Assembly: GCA_030220185.1 (NCBI GenBank)
Contig: JASPKZ010007250.1
Span: 3,731,501 to 3,795,500, forward strand
Direction: 5' to 3'
Source of the DNA: Diploptera punctata
Taxonomy: Eukaryota; Arthropoda; Insecta; Blattodea; Blaberidae
Length of the DNA stretch: 64,000 nucleotides
Positions 31,313 through 40,887 of this stretch are shown here, piece by piece; the stretch's first letter is position 1; every line of letters begins with the position of its first letter. Below the pieces are notes generated by a model that had not been told where the DNA came from, did not search any database, and saw only the letters and a program-made list of their open reading frames with translations. The position numbers and the translations under genes are program-made.

Positions 31313-31910
31313 TGTTAATTATCTTTTGCGCGATAGTGCGTTTTGTCGTACTTACAGCAATGGCGACCATGATTGAAAGTTCAACTTCCTACATTTCGGG
31401 ATTGCCAACCTAAATAACTATACTGTAATATTACATTTACATCCACGTGCGGGAAGTAAAACCACTGTCCTTTATGTATACTACGTACAATGTATATACA
31501 AAAAATATCCAAAAGGTAGTGTTAATATAAGCCTATATTATACGAAACAAATCACTGCATTTTAAATGAACTGAAGTTTATTTGAAACAATATAAAACAA
31601 TAAATACGTACTTGCGGCCATGTTCTCAATAATTGTTTTCAAAGCCTCCTGCTGTTTCAAGTAATAAATATTGCCCACTCTGTTAACGTTAGTCAATTGT
31701 TTATAATGATCGCAAATATTTCCAACAAAGATGTTATTATTTTACTATTATTTATTATTTTGAAAACATCATCGCGCAAAAAATAATGTACAACGCACGT
31801 TTGTGAAGTGCTTTACAGAAAATCGGAAATTAAAAACCTCCCTATCGCTCGGTTTTTAAACATTTTTCCTAGGTTCCTTAAAAACCACTTCCCAACCTTG
31901 CATCGTAATA
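31313..31910 (-). mobile_element. Repeat R, copy 1 (empty site for a mariner)
   Basis: An unclassified interspersed repeat of about 600 bp, also at 42277-43191, 53268-55076 and 55408-55880. Characteristic blocks: TTTGCGCGATAGTGCG, GGCGACCATGATTGAAAG, CGTGCGGGAAGTAAAACCAC, CATCGCGCAAAAAATAATG and CCACTTCCCAACCTTGCATC. The TA at 31479-31480 matches the point where the mariner at 53428 sits in another copy. No coding region seen. Confidence 0.85.
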
Positions 31911-32156
31911 TACCATTGCTTAATTACACTGTTTCTTATTTTATATCTTCTAGAAATTCCAAGTGAACTCCTACTAAAGTCCATTTCTGAAGAATACAAT
32001 TTATATACTGTTCTAGATTTCAGTTCCTATGTTTCTGCATCGTATGTTATTGCAGTCCGTATTATTGTATTAAAAATATTTATTTTGCTTCGAAACTATA
32101 TTCTAATCCCATAAAACACCATTTAATTTTTATATTGCAGGTTTACCTATATTTAC
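31911..32156 (-). mobile_element. LINE-D fragment
   Basis: Shares TTTCTTATTTTATATCTTCTAG-like and ATTCTAATCCCATAAAA blocks with 22765-23321. Diverged, no open frame. Confidence 0.65.
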
Positions 32157-32613
32157 ATTTTTCACTCGCCAAATACGACTTAATACGTTTTTAAGATAAT
32201 AATGTTTAATTAATAAAAACGATGATTTATTGCTAATTGACTTTGATTTTATGTAAATATTGAGAAGGAAGTATTTATTTTGAATCTGTGACCTACACTT
32301 GATTAGTAAACCCTTTTTATGTACCACAAGTTCATTATAAAGGACACCACTACATTATATAATAAACAAAATATATTTGTAACAAATTCCACAGTAGAGG
32401 AAATGACAAAACTAATTAATTGAACGTCACATTACTTTTATGTGGCTTTGTGGCATGTGGAACATAAAAATATATCCATATTACACTAGAGCATGTCAGT
32501 GGTTAATTTGTGGTTACGCCTAACAGAATACAATTTGCAATCAACAACCAATCTACAGATGCAGCCTTCATCTGTTTAATAAACAAATTGAACTAAAATT
32601 AACAGTTTTATAG
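32157..32613. other. Unassigned gap
   Basis: AT-rich; nothing recognised. Confidence 0.35.
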
Positions 32614-32782
32614 TTCACAGTAATATAATGTACGGTTAAAAACTATAAAATAGTCCCATCATCAGCAGAATGCATTCTGAAAGGCCTAAAGGCCTACAGA
32701 GTTTTAAAAGGACTTAAGTTGAGGAGACGGACCTACAAGGTAACTATTTATAGTTTTTAACCGTACATTATATTACTGTGAA
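32614..32782. repeat. Foldback element with repeat X in the loop
   Basis: Arms of about 41 bp (32614-32654, 32742-32782) are inverted copies with one or two mismatches: TTCACAGTAATATAATGTAC and its complement. The 87-bp loop contains CTGAAAGGCCTAAAGGCCTA and AAGTTGAGGAGACGG, blocks of repeat X. Confidence 0.75.
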
Positions 32783-32867
32783 CCTCAACGGAAACTTACC
32801 ATGAATTTTACTAGTTTTATAGTTACTTGTAAGTCTACAATACACTGTAACTTTCCCAAATATAACG

Positions 32868-33140
32868 CTAATTCACTAGCACTAGCGATCCCGGAGGTTC
32901 ATGGCCGCACGAAGGTAAGCTATCCATACATCCCTATCCCAAGTTAATGTTTTCCAGTCATCTCCTTATAATCTACTTCCCTCATATCATGGTTAAAGTT
33001 ATATTCCTGCTTCATTATTGGCCTATATACTGGGGAACTTTCCTGTTTTTTACCTACAAAAAGTTTATATGCCCTTTTTTCATTCCCAATTTGTGTCACA
33101 TGCCCTGCCCTTCGCAGTCTACAAAACTTAATTGTTTATA
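32868..33140 (-). mobile_element. RTE-type LINE 3' end, diverged
   Basis: ACTAGCGATCCCGGAGGTTCATGG to CTTCGCAGTCTACAAAACTTAA corresponds to the terminal about 270 bp of the family. Confidence 0.83.
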
Positions 33141-33165
33141 TAGATTTAATCTACATATACAATGA

Positions 33166-33545
33166 CGTAACAGTCCAATGCTGAGCCATAGCCTCTCCTT
33201 TGTTAGGAGTTACTAGACCAAGTTAATTTAGTTACGCTTACTTGCCCACAGATGTCATAAATGGACGCGGTCAACATACCGACCCAATGAGACATCTAGT
33301 AGGCAACTAAGATATTACAAGGACGAAGAAGGTTGGTATATTGCGTTTAGAGGCCTCTTTATTTAGGCTTAAAAATCTTTTACGAGCCTGATAATCTTCA
33401 GACTCGCGACCCACGGCTTAAAGTCCCTCCCGAAGGACTTGCTTATTGGATTTTCAATCCTAAAAAAATCCATTGACCCCGGTCGGGTTTGAACCCGCGA
33501 CCTCGGGACCAGAAGGAAGGAACCACTAATCCGCTACGACCTACA
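33166..33545 (-). mobile_element. SINE family 4, complete
   Basis: On the minus strand the head runs from about 33545: GTCGTAGCGGATTAGTGGTT (A box) and GCGGGTTCAAACCCGACC (B box). The body includes AAGTCCTTCGGGAGGGAC, AGTCTGAAGATTATCAGGCTCG and CCTCTAAACGC. The end near 33166-33190 is CATTGGACTGTTACGTCA. Confidence 0.88.
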
Positions 33546-33624
33546 TAGAGTATAACTAACTGACTAAATAACTAGGCTTTGGAGGTTTGGCACGGGAAGA
33601 CGCCAGCAGCAAAACCCGAAGACA

Positions 33625-34065
33625 GACTAAACAACTAACTAACTCACTCACTGGCTTTATCGAACTCGCAGGTCCATAACCGCGCGGACATAAGCTCTCC
33701 ATACATTCCTACTCTAAGCTAATGTTTTCCAACTATTCCTGTATAATCTACTTCCCTCAAATAATGGTTAATGTTATTATCCCACCTCTTTCTTGGTTTA
33801 CGAACTGGGCGTTTTCCGTCTGGTTTTCTTACAAGAAGCCTCCATGCACCGGGCTTCCTTTAATAGACAATGTAGCTCACTGTTATGAAATATTCTCCAT
33901 TTACCTTTCTGTTCATCTCTCTGTTGTCCAATTTTTTTTTCAAAATTCCTAACTGTAATTATTGTTTATAGGTATATGAATTCAGCCACTTATTCAAAAT
34001 TTCCCTCATTTGTCATTAAGTGTCCAATTCCATTATAAAATGTATTTCTATGATAACCGACATGT
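33625..34065 (-). mobile_element. RTE-type LINE 3' end with internal deletion
   Basis: AACTAACTAACTCACTCACTGGC tail and 3' end, then coding tail. Around 33852 the sequence jumps from the GRPRMRW-equivalent region to the FGPKRDE-equivalent region, and again near 33940 to the EFKYLGT-equivalent region, so about 250 bp is missing in two blocks. Confidence 0.8.
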
Positions 34066-34829
34066 GGATTTAATAATTAAAATAAATTAAGTTTGGATTT
34101 TTTTTAATGTAGCCTAAGTTAATCTTATAATTTAATACGTGTGAATTAGTTATAGGAAAGATGAGTATTGTATAAATAAAATGAACATATTTTTAATATT
34201 ACTGAGAATTTGTTCATGTATGAAAGAGTAAAATAAGAAATGTATCATGTAATCAGGAAATTTGGATAAAAATATACAATGTTATCTTTCATACCGCAGT
34301 GTGCTGTGCTTATTTTCTTGTATTCTGATTGCGGAAATTGCATTACTAGATTAGCTTGCTTAACATTTTGCTCTGACTGCGTAGAATTCTTATCTACAAC
34401 CCACATAACCGAGTCAAATTTCTCATCCCCTTCAAAACTACCACTTTACCCGCATCTTCAACAAATGTAACTTTCAAGAACATTCCCAGTTGTATAAAAA
34501 AATAATTTGTCGCTTAGAGACTCGTTTAATTAAAGACAACATTTGTTAAGAGGATTTCAGACGAAATACAAGTGGAATGGATCAAAAGTACGAGTAGATA
34601 TTTAAAGTTAATGTTATATTACAGTCAGTGTAGATTCCCTCCACTACACTACCAGAAGCAAAATTGTTATATCCATCTACAGACTTGCTACTTACCCAAT
34701 ATTCTGGAATATTACTTCTTAACCATACGTACGTATTATACGGCATATCAAGGAGATTTTATACAATCATATCTTTATATAGGCCTACAAGGTAAGGGCC
34801 TATATATTTCTTCTGTACAAGTGTTTATC
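34066..34829. other. Unassigned AT-rich gap
   Basis: Nothing recognised. A 129-codon plus frame at 34572-34961 overlaps the repeat-like block at 34830 and shows no domain. Confidence 0.35.
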
Positions 34830-35120
34830 ACTGAACTACTCCTAAACGACTGGATCGATTTTGATGAATTTTTAAGCGTGTGTTTGAATGGGTCCCTCGA
34901 TGGTTCAGATTCACAATTGGACCCTCTAAAACCATTAGGTGTAGGAGTTCACCTGAAGTGAGAATTTAAAAATCGCTCTAGCGGTCACATTATTTTATGT
35001 TTCACAGCGAAACTCGGTATATCGTATTAAAATAACGCGAGGTGGGTATTATCCAAACTTGATAGAAATCCGACAATTAGAAATGGAGGTTTACTTGAAA
35101 CCCGAAATTAAAAACTGCTT
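34830..35120. repeat. Unclassified repeat-like segment
   Basis: CTAAACGACTGGATCGATTT at 34843 and TTAAACGACTGGTTTTATAC at 35118 suggest a directly repeated terminus around a segment of about 280 bp. The phrase resembles blocks common in insect interspersed repeats, but I cannot name the class. Confidence 0.35.
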
Positions 35121-35138
35121 AAACGACTGGTTTTATAC

Positions 35139-35139
35139 G

Positions 35140-35188
<49 letters not shown>

Positions 35189-35213
35189 TAATCATTATCA
35201 TCATCATCATCCG
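35139..35213. repeat. (AAT)n and (ATC)n arrays
   Basis: About 15 AAT units grading into ATC units, which form the 3' tail of the adjoining LINE-C copy. Confidence 0.94.
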
Positions 35214-35440
35214 GAAACCAAAAACCATTCCTCTCTGTCCATCCATTGATCTTCTTCCAATCCTCTGATATTCATAGCTGCTTGTACCCCTTCTATCCAA
35301 GTTTTCTTCGGTCTTCCTCTCCTCTTCCTTTCCATTGGAATCCATTCCATAACAATTTTAGGCAATCTTTGCTCTGGCATTCTTTTGACATGGCTATACC
35401 ACTGTAATCTTTTCTTTTCTGTAAGGTCTATGATTGATGT
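35195..35440 (-). mobile_element. LINE-C 3' end
   Basis: Minus-strand frame KRLQWYSHVKRMPEQRLPK, MERKRRGRPKKTWIEGVQ and LEEDQWMDREEWFLV, then the GGTTTCCGGATGATGATGAT tail. Close relative of 16036-16310 and 50036-50420. Confidence 0.9.
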
Positions 35441-35558
35441 AATAGTAATAGTAGAAATAGTAGTAGTAGTAGTAGTAGTAGTAGCAGCAGCAGCAGCAGT
35501 AGTAGTAGTGGTGGTGGTGGTAATAATAATAATAAATAATAATAATAATTGTAATAAT
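35438..35558. repeat. Complex trinucleotide array (AGT, AGC, GGT, AAT)
   Basis: Successive AGT, AGC, AGT, GGT and AAT blocks. Poly-Val, poly-Ala and poly-Thr frames are artefacts. Confidence 0.95.
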
Positions 35559-35564
35559 ACATAT

Positions 35565-35945
35565 GTCCACCGCTGTGGTCTCGGGGTAGCGTGCTGCCTT
35601 GTCACGCAGTGGGCCCGGATTTGATCCCCGGTCGGGACAGTTTTTCTGGGTGAGGTTTTTATCGGGGTTATTCCTCACCTGTAAGACAAATGTCAGGAAA
35701 ACTTTAAGGCGCAAACGGTCCCCGAAATCATATGGCCATCGCAATCATCATCATTCATATTCATCTTAGGTTAAGCTTAGGATTAGGGACTCTCCTGGCG
35801 CACCATTACCATCATTATCACCCATAATATCATCGGGGCAACGTAACCCCGCCCCAACCTCACAAGTGGGTTACAAGTATACCATGCCAGGAGGGAAACC
35901 AGGAATGCCGAAAAACAACCTGGGACATTTGAAAAAAAAATAATT
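35565..35945 (+). mobile_element. SINE family 1b, complete, 8-bp duplication
   Basis: Head GTCCACCGCTGTGGTCTCGG, B box GGATTTGATCCCCGG, then the tail shared with SINE family 2 (CTCTCCTGGCGCACC, CATCGGGGCAACGTAACC) and a terminal A-run. ATACATAT flanks at 35557-35564 and 35946-35953. Nearly identical in plan to 21718-22104. Confidence 0.94.
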
Positions 35946-35959
35946 ATACATATAAATAT

Positions 35960-36255
35960 CAACTCGTGTCCAGCTCAGGGGTAGGGTCAAGGAATGAGAT
36001 GAGATGAGGCCCCTATATTTATAGAGGTCTGTGAACTGCAAGGGAGCCGGTCGACCATCCCTGACGCACCATCACAGGGGTGGATGAACGAAATGAAACT
36101 AAATGGATGAGATGAATATGGAGAAATGGTGGAATGAAATTTGTGCCCAAGCTCCGTTTCGTCCACCAAGAAACCCACATGGAGTGACCGAGACTCGATC
36201 TCGGTACCCCAGAGGTAAGAGACGAGCGTCTAACCGCTTGCACCACGGAGCCGCC

Positions 36256-36256
<1 letters not shown>
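35960..36256 (-). mobile_element. SINE family 5, complete
   Basis: Minus-strand head GGCGGCTCCGTGGTGCAAGC (A-box region) and ACCGAGATCGAGTCTCGG (B box), body with GTGGACGAAACGGAGCTTGG, tail with CAGACCTCTATAAATATAGG and CATCTCATCTCATTCCTTGA. Compare the truncated copy at 24010-24295. An AAT array abuts the head side. Confidence 0.87.
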
Positions 36257-36295
<39 letters not shown>

Positions 36296-36340
36296 TAACA
36301 ATAATAATAACAATAATAATAATAGTAATAATAATAATAA
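36257..36340. repeat. (AAT)n array with AAC and AAA variants
   Basis: About 27 units between two SINEs. Confidence 0.94.
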
Positions 36341-36645
36341 TCCATCCATCCATAGTAATTCTGGCAAAGGACAGGTCTTTCACTGCAATCATAGCATTTA
36401 CATGCTATGCTTTGCAGCTTTACTAGGTGTGGTAGCTTCCCGTTGATTTCCACACCGGTGAAGGATGATAATGATGGCCGGATGATTTTCGGGGACCGTT
36501 GGGCCCTAAGCTTCCTGACATTTGTATTACAGGTGAGGAAAAATCCCGAAAAAAACCTCACCTAGGAGCCTGTCCCGACCGGGTATCGAACCCGGGCCCG
36601 CTGCGTCACAAGTCAGCACGCTACCTCGAGACCACAGCGGTGGAC
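36341..36645 (-). mobile_element. SINE family 1a, full-length
   Basis: Minus strand with head GTCCACCGCTGTGGTCTCGA, B box GGGTTCGATACCCGG, body, CATAGCAT-GTAA-ATGCTATG hairpin and a modified second hairpin (CTGTCCTTTGCCAG), ending in ACTATGGATGGATGGA. Confidence 0.92.
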
Positions 36646-36649
36646 ATAT

Positions 36650-36650
<1 letters not shown>

Positions 36651-36719
<69 letters not shown>
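36651..36719. repeat. (AAT)n microsatellite
   Basis: About 22 near-perfect units. Confidence 0.96.
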
Positions 36720-36722
<3 letters not shown>

Positions 36723-36734
36723 TTTTATTATTCC

Positions 36735-37180
36735 GGCTTTTACAATGAATATACATTTTTCCGGTACCCATCCATGTTCACAGTTAACTACACATTTGTT
36801 TCAACACATTTTTCCATTCTTGTATGTTCATCCATATATCTTCTTCTATTTCCCATTCCCTCTTAGTTTCATTGATTCCCGAATCCACGTAATATTTGGT
36901 CTACCCTTCTTTATCCTTCCCTGTGGTTCCCAATCCATGATTATCTTAGGTAGTCTTCCTTCTTCCATCCTTCTAATGTGTCCGTACCAATTTAATTGTT
37001 TCTTCTTTATAAAATCTAATATTGAATATTGTACCTGCATTTTTTCTTTTATATATGAATTTCTGATTTTATACTTCCTGGATATTCTTGCAGCACGTCT
37101 CCAGTAGTCCATTTCAGTGGCGAGCAATTTTTTTTTTCATTTGTGCATTTAAAGCCCACACATCAACTCCATAGGTAATA
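36735..37180 (-). mobile_element. LINE-D 3' region
   Basis: A 93-codon minus frame: ATEMDYWRRAARISRKYKIR, QLNWYGHIRRMEEGRLPKI and RIKKGRPNITWIRE, the C-terminal tail of a LINE. Upstream, TATGGAGTTGATGTGTGGGC continues the RT thumb in another frame. Confidence 0.88.
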
Positions 37181-37184
37181 ATGC

Positions 37185-37242
<58 letters not shown>
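37175..37242. repeat. (AAT)n microsatellite
   Basis: About 20 units. Confidence 0.96.
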
Positions 37243-37243
<1 letters not shown>

Positions 37244-37640
37244 TATTCTTACAGGTGAAGATATCCCCAGAATACAACTCACGCAGGATTTATTTTTAAT
37301 CAATGCTTTATCTGGATGCTAAACTTTAAAAGTTTGCTATGTACTCAATGCCCGATATAAAAAGATAAAAATAAAAGGAGCAGAAACTTGCAATTTTTTT
37401 ACATATTGTAACAGCGCTTTAGCTAGAGGGCTGTACGTTTTGATGAACAATTCCCATCACCGACGGCAACCCCTTAGAGAATTATTGATTCAACAAATAC
37501 GAATGCACTTTGATATAATATAAAACAAAAACGTGTTTCCGTACCATCGGCAGAAAACACGTAGACGTACTTATGTTAAAAGTATATCTGAGGATTGCCA
37601 CTTCGATAATCTCGAAACTCAGAAATAAGAATGAGAACCA
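37243..37640. other. Unassigned gap
   Basis: AT-rich; nothing recognised. Confidence 0.35.
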
Positions 37641-37648
37641 TAATTTAA

Positions 37649-37741
37649 CACTAGAAAGACTGGAGTTCCCGTCCCACCTATAAAGACTGAGGGGTCATTT
37701 TGATCCCTATATGAAATATGGTGAACAATGATGTGGGTTTG
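37649..37741 (+). mobile_element. piggyBac-like terminus, left end only
   Basis: TTAA at 37645-37648 followed by CACTAGAAAGACTGGAG, close to the classical piggyBac terminus consensus as I recall it (TTAA plus CCCTAGAAAG), then CCTATAAAGACTGAGGGGTC. No right end was found before the ATT array at 37742, so this is a fragment. Confidence 0.45.
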
Positions 37742-37768
37742 ATTATTATTATTATTATTATTATTATT
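37742..37768. repeat. (ATT)n array
   Basis: Nine ATT units bounding a very short LINE 3' end. Confidence 0.95.
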
Positions 37769-37769
37769 A

Positions 37770-37828
37770 TGTCCGTGCGGCCATGAACCTACGGGTTCGA
37801 TAATGCCAGTGAGTAAGTAAGTAAGTAT
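37770..37828 (+). mobile_element. RTE-type LINE, terminal 55 bp only
   Basis: GCGGCCATGAACCTACGGGT, AATGCCAGTGAG and a (TAAG)n tail: the extreme 3' end of the RTE-type family lying between two ATT arrays. The AATGCCAG variant is shared only with the copy at 37886-38456. Confidence 0.85.
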
Positions 37829-37878
37829 TATTATTATTATTATTGTTATTGTTATTATTATTATTACTATTATTATTA
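37829..37878. repeat. (ATT)n array
   Basis: ATT units with GTT variants between two RTE-type 3' ends. Confidence 0.95.
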
Positions 37879-37885
37879 TACAAAC

Positions 37886-38456
37886 ATTTAGGCTCAATTC
37901 TGGAAATGCCTATTATGCATTGCAGAGACTTTTGATGTCCCAACTCCTTACAAAAAAACGTTAAACTGAAAATATATAAAACTGCTATTCTACCAGTTAT
38001 ATTATATGGGTGCGAAACATGGACTCTTACTTTAAGGGAGGAAATGTAATTACGAGTTTTTTGAGAGTAAAGTTCTTAGGAAAATTTTTGGACCAAAGAG
38101 AGATGAACAGACAGGTGAATGGAGAAGACTACTTAATTAACTACATGGTCTTTATAAGAAGCCAGATATAATAAGAAGAGTTAAGTTCTGGTAGACTGCG
38201 ATGGGCAGGACATGTTGCGCGTATGGGAAATGAAAGACGTGTATGGAAGCTTCTTGTAGGAAAGCCAGAGGGAAAACGCCCAGTTGATAGACAAAGAATG
38301 AGGTGGGAAAATTACATTAAATATAATTCGATGTAAGTAGATTGTACAGGGCATGATTGGAAAGCATTAGCTCAGGATAGGGATGTATGGAGAGCTTATG
38401 TCAGCGCGGGCATGGACCTACGGGTTCGATAATGCCAGTGAGTAAGTAAGTATTAT
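37886..38456 (+). mobile_element. RTE-type LINE, 5'-truncated
   Basis: Plus-strand copy from the NSGN(A/V)YY region through KIYKTAILPVILYGCETW, FGPKRDE, RLRWAGHVAR and GKPEGKRPV to the non-coding end and a (TAAG)n tail. Several stops and frameshifts. Confidence 0.92.
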
Positions 38457-38612
38457 ACATACATTTTATATCATCCTTGAAACATTCTTTATGCTCCATG
38501 TCTGATTCCTGTAGAATTGTAGATCATTCGGAATGTGTTTTGGTCTTCCTCAACATACATCCTGTTACTGGTAGTGACAGATGAACAAGTTAGTCCAAGA
38601 TCCGGCTGCAAG
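38457..38612. other. Short unassigned gap
   Basis: Nothing recognised. Confidence 0.3.
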
Positions 38613-38993
38613 ATTACTACGTTCATCGAGTGTATCAACAAAATCTATTTTTTTTTTCCTCATAAAATTGTGAATGACTGAATACATTATTGCCGAGTTG
38701 CCTATTAAAATTCGGCCGCCAGTATGTTTAATAAAAATATAAAATTAATTAATTTATTCGAAATAATTTGATTCACTTGTTATTAAAATAAATTATAATT
38801 CAGTTCGCAGAAATCGATGTATAGAGCTTGAAAAGTATTGGTTGCCATTGCACACTTGGCCGTAAACCTCCTCGCGGCTACAGTAGGCTGTCACATCAGT
38901 CAGTAATAAAATACGTATTTATTGTTTTCTGTTGTTCCCTCGCAGCGGGAAGTAAAAACACTGCCATTTATGTATGTTCTCCTTCATATAGAA
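38613..38993. mobile_element. Repeat R, variant partial copy
   Basis: Blocks TGCAAGATTACTACGTTCAT, CGATGTATAGAGCTTGAAAA, GCACACTTGGCCGTAAACC and CCCTCGCAGCGGGAAGTA recur inverted at 55880-56245. The GCGGGAAGTA block links it to repeat R. Confidence 0.75.
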
Positions 38994-39004
38994 ATACATT
39001 CATT

Positions 39005-39240
39005 TACTCCTGGAGGTTTTAGGTCTTCCCCTGCCTCGTATTCCCTCAGGTTTCCATTCCAAAACACATTTTGGTAGCCGATTCTCTTCCATTCGCTGTA
39101 CATGTCCGTACCATCTTAATCGCTGTTTTAATATAATCTAAAACGGTGTCTACAATCTTAATTTTCTCCCTTATAACCGAGTTTCTAATTTTTTATCTTC
39201 TTGAAATTGTTGCTGCTCTTCACATAAAATCTATTTCTTA
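39005..39240 (-). mobile_element. LINE-D 3' end, diverged
   Basis: Same region as 36735-37180: ATGTCCGTACCATCTTAATC and TTATAACCGAGTTTCTAATT parallel its blocks. No open frame. Confidence 0.75.
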
Positions 39241-39573
39241 TAACTAACTAAATAACTCACTGGCACTTTCTAACCCGGAGGTCACAGGTGCACGGATTTA
39301 GCTCTCCATACATAGCTACTGTGAGATAATGTTTTTCAACCATCCCCTGTAAAATTTACCTCCCTCAAATCAGGGTTAATGTTATACTCTCTATCCACTG
39401 GGCGCTTTCCCTCTGGTTTTCCAAGCCCCACTTTCAATTGTTTGGTCTCACATGTCCTACCCATTGTAGAGTCTACAAAACTTATTCCTTCTTACTACAA
39501 CTGGTTTTTCACAAAGAACATGTAACTCACTATTTCGTAGACTTTTCCATTCACCTGTCTGTTCGTCTCTCTT
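39241..39573 (-). mobile_element. RTE-type LINE 3' end, diverged
   Basis: AACTAACTAAATAACTCACTGGC tail, the non-coding 3' end and part of the C-terminal tail, ending near CACCTGTCTGTTCGTCTCTCTT. Confidence 0.85.
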
Positions 39574-39985
39574 AACCAACTCACTGAACCCATAGGTTCA
39601 TTGTCGCACGGTCGTGAGCTTTCTACACATCCCTATCCTGAGCTAATATTTTCAAATCATCTCCTGTATAATCTACTTCTCTCAAATCCTGGTTAATGTT
39701 ATTCTCCCACCTCTTTCTTGGTCACCAATTGAGCGTTTACCCTCTGAGTTCCCTAAAAGTAATTTCCATGCCCTCTTTCATGTCCTGCCAATCGCAGTTT
39801 ACGAGACTTACTGTTCTTATTATATCTGTTTCTCATAAAGATCTCATAGCTCACTGTTACGAAGACTTCTCCATTCGCCTATCTGTTCGTCTCTCTTTGA
39901 TCCAAACATTTTCCTAAGAACTTTATTCTCAAATGCTAGTGATTTTTTCCTCCTCTCTTAAAATAAGCGTCCATTCATTCTTTAA
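39574..39985 (-). mobile_element. RTE-type LINE 3' end, second adjacent copy
   Basis: Starts AACCAACTCACTGAACCCATAGG exactly where the previous copy is 5'-truncated, as at 10847/10848. It runs to the LREERRLRVFENKVL-equivalent region. Confidence 0.87.
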
Positions 39986-40377
39986 TGAAATTAGCATGTT
40001 AGGTAACTCATGCAAATGTAAACTCATAATTCTCTATTCAAGTAATGGGTTTGATAATCCATTATCCAGAGCTGTTTTAATCGAGTACATGGTCTCTACT
40101 GCCGGGCGTAATTAGTAAGGATCTACTATTGGCAGACTGACACACAAACTCAAGATTAAACATACGAGTATAGGAGCCACCTTTGTGCAGCACAAGTTCC
40201 TCTTGCCCCATCACCAGATTGGACGCCTGGGTAATTAAGTCAGGCCAATTTAATGCGAGATCTATCATCAGGGTGTCCAGCAAATTACAAATATGAAATT
40301 CCCGACTATTTCCCCGTTTTTTCATGGCATCAAAGAATAATTCCTGAATTTTTTGAGTGCCAAATTGAATTAATTCT
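39986..40377. other. Unassigned gap
   Basis: Nothing recognised. Confidence 0.35.
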
Positions 40378-40862
40378 TACTTACTTACTTACTCAAGGGC
40401 ACTATCGAACCCGTAGGTTCATGGCCGCGCGGACATAAGCTCTCCATACATCCCTATCCTGAGCTAATCCTTTCCAATCATTCCCTGGATAATCTATTTC
40501 CCTCAAATCATAGTTAATGTTATTCTCCCACCTCATTCTTGGTCTACCAACTGGGCGTTTTCCCTCTGGCTTTCCTACAAGAAGTTTCCATGCACGTCTT
40601 TCATTCCCCATACGCGCAACATGTCCTGCCCATCGCAGTCTACGAGACTTAACTGTTTTTATTATATCTGGCTTCCTATAAAGACCATGTAGTTCATTGT
40701 TATGTAGTCTTCTCCATTCACCTGTCTGTTCATCTCTCTTTGGTCTAAACATTTTCCTAAGTACTTTATTCTAAAATACCTGTAATCTCCTTTCCTCCCT
40801 TAAAGTAAGAGTCCATGTTTCGCACCCTTATAATAACTGGTACAATAATAGTTTTATTAATC
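40378..40862 (-). mobile_element. RTE-type LINE, young 5'-truncated copy
   Basis: A (TTAC)n tail at 40378-40394, then the 3' end. The minus-strand frame 40752-40402 (116 codons) is open: FRPKRDEQTGEWRRLHNNE, SRRLRWAGHVARMGNERR and GRPRMRWENNINYDLRE. It is one of the least decayed copies. Confidence 0.93.
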
Positions 40863-40887
40863 CTAATAAAGCTAATTTTATAAAATA

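Noticed and set aside
34572..34961. 129-codon plus-strand frame
   Set aside because: It overlaps a repeat-like segment and contains no motif; AT-rich DNA commonly gives frames of this size.
36180..36245. A functional tRNA gene at the head of SINE family 5, and similar heads elsewhere
   Set aside because: A and B boxes are present but cloverleaf arms do not close and each head continues into a family-specific SINE body.
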